DNA of 64,000 nucleotides from Streptomyces bottropensis ATCC 25435 (GCF_000383595.1 NZ_KB911581.1:1951342-2015341), one strand, 5' to 3'; numbered from the stretch's first letter, positions 35,327 through 46,352 are shown. Made by a program: numbers and translations. The notes: generated by a model from the sequence alone, not told the origin.

Positions 35327-36745
35327 GTGACCAGCACTGCGCAGGCGTCCAAGTCAGGAGCGCGCGAAGGCCAGCCCGACCATCTCTCACACGTGATCTT
35401 CATCGCGGCGGCGGCCGCGATGGGCGGTTTCCTCTTCGGCTACGACAGTGCCGTGATCAACGGCGCCGTCGAAGCGATCCGGCACCGCTACGACATCGGC
35501 TCCACGGCTCTGGCCCAGGTCATCGCCGTCGCGCTCATCGGCTGCGCCGTCGGCGCGGCCACGGCCGGCCGGATAGCCGACCGCATCGGCCGTATCCGGT
35601 GCATGCAGATAGCCGCGGCCCTCTTCACGGTGAGCGCCGTCGGCTCCGCGCTCCCCTTCGCGCTGTACGACCTCGCCTTCTGGCGGATCGTCGGCGGCTT
35701 CGCCATCGGCATGGCGTCGGTCATCGGCCCCGCCTACATCGCCGAGGTCGCCCCGCCCGCCTACCGGGGACGGCTCGGTTCGTTCCAGCAGGCCGCGATC
35801 GTCGTCGGTATCGCCATCTCCCAGCTGGTCAACTGGGGCATCCTGAACGCCGCCGACGGCGACCAGCGCGGTGAGCTGCTCGGCCTGGAGGCCTGGCAGA
35901 TCATGCTCGGCGTCATGGTCGTCCCGGCCGTGCTGTACGGGCTGCTCTCCTTCGCGATCCCCGAGTCCCCGCGCTTCCTGATCTCCGTCGGCAAGGACGA
36001 GCGCGCCCGTGAGGTGCTCGCCGAGGTCGAGGGCAAGGAGGTCGACCTGGACGCGCGGGTCGCCGAGATCGAGTCGGCCATGCACCGCGAGCACAAGTCG
36101 ACCTTCAAGGACCTGCTCGGCGGCAGCTTCCTCTTCAAGCCGATCGTCTGGATCGGCATCGGACTGTCGGTCTTCCAGCAGTTCGTCGGCATCAACGTCG
36201 CCTTCTACTACTCCGCGACGCTCTGGCAGTCCGTCGGTGTCGACCCGAGCGAGTCGTTCTTCTACTCCTTCACGACCTCGATCATCAACATCGTCGGCAC
36301 CGTCATCGCGATGATCTTCGTGGACCGGATCGGCCGCAAGCCGCTCGCCCTGATCGGCTCCGTCGGCATGGTCGTGGGCCTGGCGCTGGAGGCCTGGGCC
36401 TTCTCCTTCGACCTCGTCGACGGCAAGCTCCCCGCCACCCAGGGCTGGGTCGCCCTGGTCGCCGCCCATGTCTTCGTCCTCTTCTTCGCCCTCTCCTGGG
36501 GTGTGGTCGTCTGGGTCATGCTCGGCGAGATGTTCCCGAACCGGCTGCGTGCCGCCGCCCTGGGTGTGGCCGCCTCCGCGCAGTGGATCGCCAACTGGGC
36601 CATCACCGCCAGCTTCCCGTCCCTGGCCGACTGGAACCTCTCGGTGACGTACGTGATCTACACGGTCTTCGCCGCGCTCTCCATCCCCTTCGTCCTCAAG
36701 TTCGTGAAGGAGACGAAGGGCAAGGCGCTGGAGGAGATGGGCTAG
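35327..36745 (+). CDS. glcP: Glucose permease GlcP (MFS sugar porter)
   Basis: 472 residues from GTG 35327, the length I recall for S. coelicolor GlcP. It is a twelve-helix major facilitator of the sugar-porter family and the main glucose importer of Streptomyces. Signatures are GGFLFGYDSAVINGA in helix 1, GRIADRIGRIRCM after helix 2, PESPRFLISVGK at the end of the first half, QQFVGINVAFYYS in helix 7 and VKETKGKALEEM at the C-terminus. It is monocistronic, downstream of smc, with its own promoter and a convergent terminator. Confidence 0.93.
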   Translation: MTSTAQASKSGAREGQPDHLSHVIFIAAAAAMGGFLFGYDSAVINGAVEAIRHRYDIGSTALAQVIAVALIGCAVGAATAGRIADRIGRIRCMQIAAALFTVSAVGSALPFALYDLAFWRIVGGFAIGMASVIGPAYIAEVAPPAYRGRLGSFQQAAIVVGIAISQLVNWGILNAADGDQRGELLGLEAWQIMLGVMVVPAVLYGLLSFAIPESPRFLISVGKDERAREVLAEVEGKEVDLDARVAEIESAMHREHKSTFKDLLGGSFLFKPIVWIGIGLSVFQQFVGINVAFYYSATLWQSVGVDPSESFFYSFTTSIINIVGTVIAMIFVDRIGRKPLALIGSVGMVVGLALEAWAFSFDLVDGKLPATQGWVALVAAHVFVLFFALSWGVVVWVMLGEMFPNRLRAAALGVAASAQWIANWAITASFPSLADWNLSVTYVIYTVFAALSIPFVLKFVKETKGKALEEMG

Positions 36746-36772
36746 CCCGTCGGCCACCCGCCTCGCCGAGTT

Positions 36773-36810
36773 CGAGGAGAGGGGCCAAGTCCCCGCTGCC
36801 CCTCTCCTCG
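36773..36810. terminator. glcP / LLM-gene convergent terminator
   Basis: CGAGGAGAGGGGC (36773-36785) pairs perfectly over 13 bp with GCCCCTCTCCTCG (36798-36810) around a 12-base loop. It lies between two convergent genes. Confidence 0.85.
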
Positions 36811-36820
36811 TACCCCTTCG

Positions 36821-36883
36821 TGCTCGGCGGCCGAGTTGCTCGGCGGCCGAGTTGCTCGGCGGTCGAGTTGCTCAGCCGCCGAG
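36821..36883. repeat. 16-bp tandem repeat merging with the LLM stop codon
   Basis: TGCTCGGCGGCCGAGT occurs at 36821-36836 and 36837-36852, then with one change at 36853-36868 and in degenerate form at 36869-36883. Each unit holds a CTCGGC/GCCGAG palindrome. The last unit contains the stop codon and final codons (LGG) of the minus-strand LLM gene. Confidence 0.85.
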
Positions 36884-37843
36884 ACGCGGCAGCACTCGCT
36901 CGGCGAACAGGCGCAGCCCCCGCCGGCCCTCCTCGACCGGCATCCCGCCGGCCAGCGGATGCAGGACGTAGGTGTCCAGGCCCAGCGCCACGCACTCGTC
37001 CGGCGTGACGATCCGGTACACGCCCTCCGCGCGCAGCTCCGCCACCGTCGCCGCCCCCGACCGCACCGCCGAGCGGATGCCGGCCGACTGCCAGGAGGCG
37101 TACGTGCGCGCCTCGTGCAGGAAGTGCGCGCCGTACTCGGCCCATGCCCGGTCCGGATCCTCCGCGACGTGCAGCAGCGGGGTCTCGGCGGCGGGCATCA
37201 TCGTCCACCCCTCGGTGCCGTACTCCACGAGCCGCTCCTTGTAGTACGCCTCCAGCTCCGGCAGGTGCGCGCTCGGGAAGAAGGGGAGCCCGAGCCGGGC
37301 AGCCCTGCGGGCCGCGGCCTTCGACGAGCCGCCGACCAGGAGCAGCGGATGCGGCTCGGTCCCCGGACGCGGGGTGACCCGGACCGTGCGCCCCCGGTAC
37401 GCGAACGGCTCGCCCGTCCACGCCCGCAGCAACGTCTCCAGCACCTCGTCCTGAAGCTTCCCGCGGCTTTTCCAGTCGACGTCGAACTGCGCGTACTCCT
37501 GCGGTCGGTACCCGATCCCGGCGACGGTCACCAGCCGTCCGCCACTCACCAGATCCAGTACGGCGATGTCCTCGGCCAGCCGCAGCGGGTCGTGCAGCGG
37601 GCCGATCACCGCCGACACCGTGACCGTGATCCGACGGGTGGCCCCGAACACCGCTCCCGCGAACACGAACGGCGACGGCAGCCAGTTGTTCTCGACCCCG
37701 TGGTGCTCCTCCGTCTGGACGGTGGAGATGCCCTGTTCATCGGCGTACGCGGCCATCTCCAGGGCGGCCCGGTAGCGGGCCCGGAGCGAGGCGGGCGTGG
37801 CGCCGGGCTCGACCAGATTGAAACGGACGACCGTGACGGGCAT
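36872..37843 (-). CDS. LLM-class flavin-dependent oxidoreductase
   Basis: 323 residues from ATG 37843 (MPVTVVRFNLVEPGATPASL). It is a luciferase-like TIM barrel; TVQTEEHHGVENNWLPSPFV and ITVTVSAVIGPLHDPLRLAE are subfamily hallmarks, as is LVTVAGIGYRPQEY. It may use FMN or F420; cofC elsewhere in the window shows F420 is made. The substrate is unknown. It is convergent with glcP and divergent from ftsY. Confidence 0.88.
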   Translation of the reverse strand: MPVTVVRFNLVEPGATPASLRARYRAALEMAAYADEQGISTVQTEEHHGVENNWLPSPFVFAGAVFGATRRITVTVSAVIGPLHDPLRLAEDIAVLDLVSGGRLVTVAGIGYRPQEYAQFDVDWKSRGKLQDEVLETLLRAWTGEPFAYRGRTVRVTPRPGTEPHPLLLVGGSSKAAARRAARLGLPFFPSAHLPELEAYYKERLVEYGTEGWTMMPAAETPLLHVAEDPDRAWAEYGAHFLHEARTYASWQSAGIRSAVRSGAATVAELRAEGVYRIVTPDECVALGLDTYVLHPLAGGMPVEEGRRGLRLFAERVLPRLGG

Positions 37844-37978
37844 GGGGGACCCCCTTCGGGCGGCTGTGGAGGGGGACGTTAGCTGACGTATCGTCAGGTA
37901 TCCAGGGGTGAGGAAGGGCAGCGTGCCCCGTACGGCGACCGAACACCGCGCGGGGTGGTCCCGCATACTGGTGCCGTT

Positions 37979-39184
37979 ATGGAACTCATCCTTGCTGTAG
38001 TCATCGCCGTGGTCGTGCTCGGCGTGCTGGGCGGGCTCGTCGTAGGCGGCCGCAGGAAGAAATCGCTGCCCCCGGCGCCCCCCACGACACCCGACATCAC
38101 CGCACCCCCGGCCGAGCCGCACGTCGGCGACGAGGCCGAGACCCCGCGCGACGAGCCGCGCAGAACGATCGAGGAGGTGGACCTCCCGGCCGGCACGGCG
38201 ACCCCGCCCGTCGCCGTCGAGGAGCCGTCGGTCGTGGAGGCTCCCGCGATCGAGATCCCCGAGCCGACCGCCGGCCGTCTGGTGCGGCTGCGGGCCCGGC
38301 TCTCCCGCTCGCAGAACGCGCTCGGCAAGGGGCTGCTCACGCTCCTCTCGCGCGAGCACCTCGACGACGACACCTGGGAGGAGATCGAGGACACCCTCCT
38401 CACCGCCGACGTCGGCGTCCAGCCCACCCAGGAGCTGGTCGAACGGCTGCGCGAGCGGGTGAGGGTGCTCGGCACCCGCACCCCGGCCGAGCTGCGCACC
38501 CTGCTGCGCGAGGAACTGCTGCAGATCCTCGTCCCCGAGTTCGACCGCGCGGTCAACACCGACTCGCCGCTCGACACCCCGGGCATCGTGATGGTCGTCG
38601 GCGTCAACGGCACCGGCAAGACCACCACCACCGGCAAGCTCGCCCGCGTCCTCGTCGCCGACGGCAAGAACGTGGTCCTCGGCGCCGCGGACACCTTCCG
38701 GGCCGCCGCCGCCGACCAGCTGCAGACCTGGGGCGAGCGGGTCGGGGCGCGTACCGTGCGCGGTCCCGAGGGCGGCGACCCCGCCTCCATCGCCTTCGAC
38801 GCCGTCAAGGAGGGCATCGAGGAGGGCGCCGACGTCGTCCTCATCGACACCGCCGGTCGGCTGCACACCAAGACCGGCCTCATGGACGAGCTCGGCAAGG
38901 TCAAGCGGGTCGTCGAGAAGCACGCGCCGCTGGACGAGATCCTGCTCGTCCTCGACGCCACCACCGGTCAGAACGGTCTCGTGCAGGCCCGCGTCTTCGC
39001 CGAGGTCGTCGACGTCACCGGCATCGTCCTCACCAAGCTCGACGGCACCGCCAAGGGCGGCATCGTCATCGCGGTCCAGCGCGAGCTGGGCGTACCCGTC
39101 AAGCTCATCGGTCTGGGAGAGGGCGCGGACGACCTGGCACCGTTCGAGCCGGAGGCGTTCGTGGACGCGCTCATCGGCGAATGA
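37979..39184 (+). CDS. ftsY: Signal recognition particle receptor FtsY
   Basis: 401 residues from ATG 37979 (MELILAVVIAVVVLGVLGGL). The first 23 residues form a membrane helix, typical of actinobacterial FtsY, followed by an acidic/Pro-rich A domain (to about 100). The NG domain starts LSRSQNALGKGLLTLL. G1 is VVGVNGTGKTTTTGKLA, G3 is IDTAGRLHTK, G4 is LTKLDGTAKGG. It docks SRP (ffh is at 46502) at the membrane. The smc-ftsY-amtB-glnK-glnD-ffh order is shared with mycobacteria. Confidence 0.96.
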   Translation: MELILAVVIAVVVLGVLGGLVVGGRRKKSLPPAPPTTPDITAPPAEPHVGDEAETPRDEPRRTIEEVDLPAGTATPPVAVEEPSVVEAPAIEIPEPTAGRLVRLRARLSRSQNALGKGLLTLLSREHLDDDTWEEIEDTLLTADVGVQPTQELVERLRERVRVLGTRTPAELRTLLREELLQILVPEFDRAVNTDSPLDTPGIVMVVGVNGTGKTTTTGKLARVLVADGKNVVLGAADTFRAAAADQLQTWGERVGARTVRGPEGGDPASIAFDAVKEGIEEGADVVLIDTAGRLHTKTGLMDELGKVKRVVEKHAPLDEILLVLDATTGQNGLVQARVFAEVVDVTGIVLTKLDGTAKGGIVIAVQRELGVPVKLIGLGEGADDLAPFEPEAFVDALIGE

Positions 39185-39223
39185 CCCCGTGGACCATTTA
39201 CGAAAATCCGTAGGTGCTCGAAG

Positions 39224-39262
39224 AAGCGCCCGCCCCCGAGACGCGGTCGGGGACGGGCGCTT
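39224..39262. terminator. ftsY / PrimPol-like gene convergent terminator
   Basis: A 16-position stem, AAGCGCCCGCCCCCGA against TCGGGGACGGGCGCTT, with one C-A mismatch on the plus strand that becomes G-U on the minus strand, so it is stronger for the minus-strand transcript. The loop is seven bases. Confidence 0.8.
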
Positions 39263-39291
39263 CGCCGTGTACGTACCGGGGGCGACCGAGG

Positions 39292-39948
39292 TCAGGCCCG
39301 TGACCGGTGGGCCACGTACGCCAGGGTCCCCAGCAGCAGGCGCGCGGCCGGCGGCTTCGTCGCCGAGTCGAGGTCGGGGGAGCGGAGCCAGCTGACCGGG
39401 CCGAGGCCGCCGCGGTCGGAGGGCGGGGCGGTGACATGGCTGCCGGGGCCGAGCCCGCGCAGGTCGAGAGCGGACGGGTCGTCCCAGCCCATGCGGTAGA
39501 GCAGAGTGGACAGCTCGGCGGCGGAACCCGGGGCGACGAAGAAGTGGGCGCGGCCCTCGGGGGTGGCGATCACGGGGCCGACGGGCAGGCCCATGCGTTC
39601 GAGACGGACGAGTGCGTGCCGGCCCGCGGACTCGGCGACCTCGATCACGTCGAAGGAGCGGCCCACCGGCAGCATCACGGCGGCTCCGGGGAACTCGGCC
39701 CAGGCCTCGGTCACCTCGTCGAGAGTGGCTCCGGCACGGACGGGGGGAGCGAAATCGAGTGGATGCGCGCCGGGCGCCGAACAGGTCGTCCTGCCGCACG
39801 AGCACGCGCCCGAAGCCGTCCGCGCGCCGGGGACGACGTCCCATCCCCAGAGCCCGGTGTACTCGGCCACAGCCGTGCACTCCGAGGTACGGCCGCGCCG
39901 ACGCGTGCCGGATCGCATCTCCCGAATGCCGCCGATCGTGAAGCCCAT
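39292..39948 (-). CDS. PrimPol-fold (bifunctional primase/polymerase N-like) protein, probably inactive
   Basis: 218 residues from ATG 39948, behind GGAGGGGG. The N-terminus WGWDVVPGARTASGACSCGR and SCGRTTCSAPGAHPLDF are the Cys-rich and PGxHP motifs of the Prim-Pol domain of plasmid primases. The strand that normally carries the metal-binding Asp-x-Asp reads SFDVIEVAESAG, so one or both catalytic acids look substituted. No helicase domain follows. It is a stand-alone gene conserved upstream of nsdA in Streptomyces as I recall; a regulatory or binding role is more likely than priming. Confidence 0.75.
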   Translation of the reverse strand: MGFTIGGIREMRSGTRRRGRTSECTAVAEYTGLWGWDVVPGARTASGACSCGRTTCSAPGAHPLDFAPPVRAGATLDEVTEAWAEFPGAAVMLPVGRSFDVIEVAESAGRHALVRLERMGLPVGPVIATPEGRAHFFVAPGSAAELSTLLYRMGWDDPSALDLRGLGPGSHVTAPPSDRGGLGPVSWLRSPDLDSATKPPAARLLLGTLAYVAHRSRA

Positions 39949-40386
39949 GCCCCCTCCAACGGGTCCAGCGCGCCGGTGGTTACGCGACGGAGTCGGAAGG
40001 CGACGCTCTGCTTCCATGTGGGCGCCCCGCGTGAGCGGCGCACTACGGCGCTCCCGGTGGCGCGCTCGACTACGCGCGCCCCTGAATGCTTCGCTCCGCC
40101 CACTTCTGGCCGTCTGATGTCAAGTGAATCGCGTACGGGCGACCGTAGGTTCATTCGAAGGGGTGGCGAATGGTGGCGTTTCCGGAATCGCCGTGGCCGG
40201 ACGCGTGATCGTAGGATTACTTTGAGTGCACGAGACCTGGGGACGTACACGCTCGTGGGTATGCCGGAGGCAAGTCGTCTTTCCGTTCGATGGGTGACGG
40301 GAGTCGGACGTACGGCGCGGTAACCGGCATTCTGTTAGGGCTTGCGCACACAGCGCACAGGTGGTTTCAGGGATGGGGGCGTTCCA
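39949..40386. other. Long intergenic region upstream of nsdA
   Basis: 438 bp between divergent genes. The half nearer the PrimPol-like gene is ordinary high GC. Bases 40115-40220 are relatively A/T-rich (GATGTCAAGTGAATCG, GGATTACTTTGAGTG) and probably hold the nsdA promoter. Frames crossing it lack start signals and codon bias. No repeat or RNA gene was recognised. Confidence 0.5.
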
Positions 40387-41862
40387 GTGGGCGGCAACGG
40401 CGGAAGTGGTACGAACGCTGAGAAGCGCCCGAACGAACTCCTGGGCTCGTGGTTCGTGCGCAGCGGCTGGTCCAAGGGCGAGCTGGCCCGGCAGGTGAAC
40501 CGCCGGGCGCGTCAGCTCGGCGCCAACCACATCTCCACCGACACCTCGCGCGTACGGCGCTGGCTCGACGGCGAGAACCCGCGCGAGCCGATTCCCCGGA
40601 TCCTGTCCGAGCTGTTCTCCGAGCGGTTCGGCTGCGTCGTCGCCGTGGAGGACCTGGGGCTGCGCGCGGCCCATCAGTCCCCCTCCGTCTCCGGTGTCGA
40701 CCTGCCCTGGACGGGCCCGCAGACCGTGGCGCTGATCAGCGAGTTCTCGCGCAGCGACCTGATGCTGGCGCGGCGCGGCTTCCTCGGGAGCTCGCTCGCC
40801 CTCTCCGCGGGCCCGGCCCTGATCGAGCCGATGCAGCGCTGGCTCGTCCCCGCACTCCCCGCCCCGCGCGCGGAGCCCGAGCCGTCGGCCGCCGCGCGCC
40901 GCGCCGGCCGGCTCTCCCAGCCGGAGCTGGACCTCCTCGAATCCACCACCGTGATGTTCCGGCAGTGGGACGCCCAGTGCGGCGGAGGTCTGCGCCGCAA
41001 GGCCGTCGTCGGTCAGCTGCACGAGGTGACCGACCTCCTTCAGGAGCCCCAGCCCGAGGCCACCACCCGGCGGCTGTTCAAGGTCGCCGCCGAGCTGGCC
41101 GAGCTGGCCGGCTGGATGAGCTACGACATCGGCCTGCAGCCCACCGCGCAGAAGTACTTCGTCCTCGCCCTCCACGCGGCCAAGGAGGCGGGCGACAAGC
41201 CCCTCGGCTCGTACGTCCTGTCCAGCATGAGCCGCCAGATGATCCACCTCGGCCGGCCCGAGGACGCCCTCGAACTGGTCCATCTCGCCCAGTACGGCAG
41301 CCGCGAGTGCGCGAGCCCGCGGACCCAGTCGATGCTGTATGCGATGGAGGCCCGCGCCTACGCCAACATGGGCCAGCCCGGAAAGTGCAAACGGGCCGTG
41401 CGGATGGCCGAGGACGTCTTCGCCGACGCCGAGGAGTGGGACGACCCGGACCCCGACTGGATCCGCTTCTTCAACGAGGCCGAACTGCACGGAGAGAACT
41501 CCCACTCCTACCGCGACCTCGCCTACGTCGCCGGCCGCAGCCCCGCCTACGCCTCCCTCGCCGAGCCCGTGATGCGCCGGGCCGTCGAGCTGTTCTCCAC
41601 GGACACCGAACACCAGCGGTCCTACGCGCTGAACCTCATCGGCATGGCCACCGTGCATCTGCTCCAGCGTGAGCCCGAGCAGGGGGCGGACATGGCCAAG
41701 CAGGCCATGGAGACCGCGAAGAAGGTGCGCTCCGAGCGGGTGAACACCCGTATCCGCAAGACCGTCGACACGGCCGTACGGGAGTTCGGCGGTCTTGCCG
41801 AGGTCGTGGACCTCACCGACCAGCTCGCCGTCCACCTCCCCGAGACCGCCGAGGCGGTCTGA
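40387..41862 (+). CDS. nsdA: NsdA, negative regulator of development and antibiotic production
   Basis: 491 residues from GTG 40387. An N-terminal helical DNA-binding-like region (SWFVRSGWSKGELARQVNRR, then TSRVRRWLDGENPREP) precedes a TPR-like helical body (YFVLALHAAKEAGDKPLGSY and onward). In S. coelicolor loss of NsdA raises antibiotic output and alters sporulation. RRGFLGSSLALSAG at about residues 128-141 looks like a twin-arginine signal but is internal. Its place before amtB-glnK-glnD matches S. coelicolor. Confidence 0.9.
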   Translation: MGGNGGSGTNAEKRPNELLGSWFVRSGWSKGELARQVNRRARQLGANHISTDTSRVRRWLDGENPREPIPRILSELFSERFGCVVAVEDLGLRAAHQSPSVSGVDLPWTGPQTVALISEFSRSDLMLARRGFLGSSLALSAGPALIEPMQRWLVPALPAPRAEPEPSAAARRAGRLSQPELDLLESTTVMFRQWDAQCGGGLRRKAVVGQLHEVTDLLQEPQPEATTRRLFKVAAELAELAGWMSYDIGLQPTAQKYFVLALHAAKEAGDKPLGSYVLSSMSRQMIHLGRPEDALELVHLAQYGSRECASPRTQSMLYAMEARAYANMGQPGKCKRAVRMAEDVFADAEEWDDPDPDWIRFFNEAELHGENSHSYRDLAYVAGRSPAYASLAEPVMRRAVELFSTDTEHQRSYALNLIGMATVHLLQREPEQGADMAKQAMETAKKVRSERVNTRIRKTVDTAVREFGGLAEVVDLTDQLAVHLPETAEAV

Positions 41863-42110
41863 CCCCGGCCCCGCCCTCCGCGGGCCACGCTGCTCCGGCC
41901 ACGGCCGGCCATCCCGACTGCCCGACTCGGCTCCCCCATGCCAGGTCATCGGATGGTCTGCCGTGGCCGGTCCGTTCGGGGCGGCTCCACCGGAAGTTCC
42001 ATCGGATACGAAACCGTTATGCGCGAAGGGCCCCGCAGAGGCTGGGCCCCACACGGGATGCATCCTCCGCGATTAACGTTTCACCTGTCTGTAACGTGAT
42101 GGGTGCCTTC

Positions 42111-42126
42111 GTCACGTCCGGGAAAC
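42111..42126 (+). promoter_or_regulatory. GlnR box upstream of amtB
   Basis: GTCAC-GTCCGG-GAAAC fits the GlnR half-site pattern gTnAc-n6-GaAAc exactly. Upstream, GTAAC at 42091 and a reversed GTTTC at 42078 are further partial sites with imperfect spacing. GlnR activation of amtB under nitrogen limitation is established in Streptomyces. The rest of the 384-bp nsdA-amtB gap has no gene. Confidence 0.75.
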
Positions 42127-42246
42127 ATTTCCAAACTCCCGGCGAAACGGTGCTGCGTCAGTCTCCTCAGCACAGTCGGCCCTCCCCGATAGCTCCCCAG
42201 CTTCCGCATCCGCACGGGCCGTTCCGACCACGAGGAGATACCGGCA

Positions 42247-43874
<1,628 letters not shown>

Positions 43875-43900
43875 TCGAAGAGAAGAACAGGAGTCGCTGG

Positions 43901-46351
43901 GTGACGAGTACGGACGTACGTACGGATGCAGAGGACTCGGGACCCAGCGGCTATGCGGCGGCCCGGCTGCGCCTCCTCCAGGAGGAGGCGCAGTCCGGGC
44001 CGCCGCGCCGTTCGGCCCTCGCGGAGCTGACCGACGACTGGCTCGCGGGCCTTTTCGGAGCGGGTGCCGCCGAGTCGCGCGGGGTCTCCCTCGTGGCCGT
44101 CGGCGGATACGGGCGCGGTGAACTCTCGCCCCGCAGCGATCTCGACCTGCTGCTCCTGCACGACGGGTCCGACGAACGGGCGGTGGCCGCGCTGGCCGAC
44201 CGCATCTGGTACCCCGTGTGGGACCTGGGGCTGGCCCTCGACCACTCCGTGCGCACCCCCGCCGAGGCCCGCAGAACGGCCGGCGAGGACCTCAAGGTGC
44301 AACTCGGGCTGCTGGACGCCCGCCACATCGCCGGTGATCTGGGCCTGACCGCGGGGCTGCGGACCTCCATCCTCGCCGACTGGCGCAACCAGGCGCCCAA
44401 GCGCCTCCCGGAACTGCAGGAGCTGTGCGCCGAGCGGGCCGAGCGGCAGGGGGAGCTGCAGTATCTGCTGGAGCCCGACCTCAAGGAGGCGCGCGGCGGA
44501 CTGCGCGACGCCACCGCCCTGCGCGCCGTCGCCGCCTCATGGCTCGCCGACGCCCCGCGCGAGGGTCTCGCCGACGCCCGCCGCCGGCTCCTCGACGTGC
44601 GGGACGCACTGCATCTGACCACCGGGCGCGCGACGGACCGGCTCGCCCTCCAGGAACAGGACCAGGTCGCCGCCGAACTGGGGCTGCTGGACGCCGACAC
44701 CCTGCTGCGCCAGGTGTACGAGGCCGCCCGCGTCATCTCGTACGCCAGTGATGTGACCTGGCGTGAAGTGGGGCGCGTGCTGCGGTCGCGCGCCGTCCGG
44801 CCCCGGCTGCGCGCCATGCTGGGCGGCGGGAAGCCCGCTCCCGAGCGGTCGCCGCTGGCCGAGGGCGTGGTCGAGCAGGACGGCGAGGTGGTGCTCGCGC
44901 GGGCCGCCAAGCCCGACCGCGACCCCGTGCTGCCCCTGCGCGCCGCCGCCGCGGCCGCCCAGGCCGGACTGCCGCTCTCGCTGCACGCCGTACGGCGCCT
45001 GGCGGCCGTCGCCCGGCCGCTCCCGACGCCCTGGCCCGCCGAGGCGCGCGAACAGCTCGTCACCCTGCTCGGTTCCGGGCGCCCGACCGTCGACGTCTGG
45101 GAAGCCCTGGAGGCCGAGGGCCTCATCACGCACCTGCTGCCCGACTGGGAGCGGGTGCGCTGCCGGCCGCAGCGCAACGCCGTGCACATCTGGACCGTCG
45201 ACCGGCACCTCATCGAGACCGCGGTCCAGGCCTCCGAGATGACCCGCCGGGTGCACCGGCCCGACCTCCTGCTCGTGGCCGCGCTGCTGCACGACATCGG
45301 CAAGGGCTGGCCCGGCGACCACTCCGTCGCCGGCGAGATCATCGCCAAGGACGTGGCGGCCAGGATCGGCTTCGACCGCGAGGACGTGGCGGTGCTCGCC
45401 ACCCTCGTCCGCCACCACCTGCTGCTCGTCGACACGGCCACCCGGCGCGACCTGGAGGATCCGGCCACCGTCCGGTCCGTGGCCGACGCCGTCGGATCGC
45501 CGGGCACGCTCGAACTGCTGCACGCGCTGACCGAGTCGGACGCGCTGGCCACCGGACCCGCCGCCTGGTCGTCGTGGCGTGCCTCGCTCGTGTCCGAGCT
45601 GGTGCAGCGGGTCGACGCGCTGTTCGCCGGAGACGCTCCCGAGGAGCCGGAGCCCGGGGAGACCAGCGCCGAACAGGAGCGGCTCGCCATCGAGGCGTTC
45701 CGCACGGGCGGACCGGTGCTGTCGCTGCGCGCGCAGACGGAGGCCGCCGCCGACGACAAGGACGAGAAGGCCGACCCCGAGCCGCTCGGTGTGGAACTCC
45801 TCATCGCCGTACCCGACCAGGCGGGCGTCCTGCCGGCGGTCGCCGGCGTCCTCGCGATGCACCGGCTGACCGTGCGCACGGCCGAACTCGGCACGTTCGG
45901 CCTGCCCGACGGCGTCGAGGGTTCGGTGCTGCTGCTGAACTGGCGGGTGGCCGCGGAATACGGCTCGCTGCCCCAGGCTGCCAGGCTCCGCGCGGACCTC
46001 GTACGGGCCCTGGACGGGTCGCTGGACATCGCCGGGCGATTGGCCGAGCGGGACGCGGCCTATCCCCGGCGGCGGGGCGTCGTCGCACCGCCGCCCCGCG
46101 TCACGGTGGCCCCGGCCGCCTCCCGGCACGCCACGGTCATCGAGGTCCGCGCCCAGGACGCCCCCGGGCTGCTGCACCGGATCGGGCGCGCCCTGGAGGA
46201 CGCGCACCTACGGGTGCGCAGCGCGCACGTCAGCACGCTGGGCGCCAACGCCGTGGACGCCTTCTACGTCACCGGCACGGACGGGGCGCCGCTGCCGGGT
46301 GACGAGGCGGCGTCGGTGGCGCGCAAGCTGGAGGAGACCCTGCGCGGCTGA
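43901..46351 (+). CDS. glnD: PII nucleotidyltransferase GlnD
   Basis: 816 residues from GTG 43901 after AGGAG. Order: nucleotidyltransferase domain with AVGGYGRGELSPRSDLDLLL near residue 68, the GlnD helical domain, an HD phosphohydrolase with AALLHDIGKGWPGDHS near 460, and two ACT domains (starting about 625 and 745). In Streptomyces it adenylylates rather than uridylylates GlnK. It ends the GlnR-type operon, which is closed by an 18-bp hairpin. Confidence 0.96.
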   Translation: MTSTDVRTDAEDSGPSGYAAARLRLLQEEAQSGPPRRSALAELTDDWLAGLFGAGAAESRGVSLVAVGGYGRGELSPRSDLDLLLLHDGSDERAVAALADRIWYPVWDLGLALDHSVRTPAEARRTAGEDLKVQLGLLDARHIAGDLGLTAGLRTSILADWRNQAPKRLPELQELCAERAERQGELQYLLEPDLKEARGGLRDATALRAVAASWLADAPREGLADARRRLLDVRDALHLTTGRATDRLALQEQDQVAAELGLLDADTLLRQVYEAARVISYASDVTWREVGRVLRSRAVRPRLRAMLGGGKPAPERSPLAEGVVEQDGEVVLARAAKPDRDPVLPLRAAAAAAQAGLPLSLHAVRRLAAVARPLPTPWPAEAREQLVTLLGSGRPTVDVWEALEAEGLITHLLPDWERVRCRPQRNAVHIWTVDRHLIETAVQASEMTRRVHRPDLLLVAALLHDIGKGWPGDHSVAGEIIAKDVAARIGFDREDVAVLATLVRHHLLLVDTATRRDLEDPATVRSVADAVGSPGTLELLHALTESDALATGPAAWSSWRASLVSELVQRVDALFAGDAPEEPEPGETSAEQERLAIEAFRTGGPVLSLRAQTEAAADDKDEKADPEPLGVELLIAVPDQAGVLPAVAGVLAMHRLTVRTAELGTFGLPDGVEGSVLLLNWRVAAEYGSLPQAARLRADLVRALDGSLDIAGRLAERDAAYPRRRGVVAPPPRVTVAPAASRHATVIEVRAQDAPGLLHRIGRALEDAHLRVRSAHVSTLGANAVDAFYVTGTDGAPLPGDEAASVARKLEETLRG

Positions 46352-46352
46352 G

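Noticed and set aside
42071..42100. A second full GlnR box upstream of amtB
   Set aside because: GTTTC and GTAAC are present but separated by eight rather than six bases, so only the 42111-42126 half-site pair was called.
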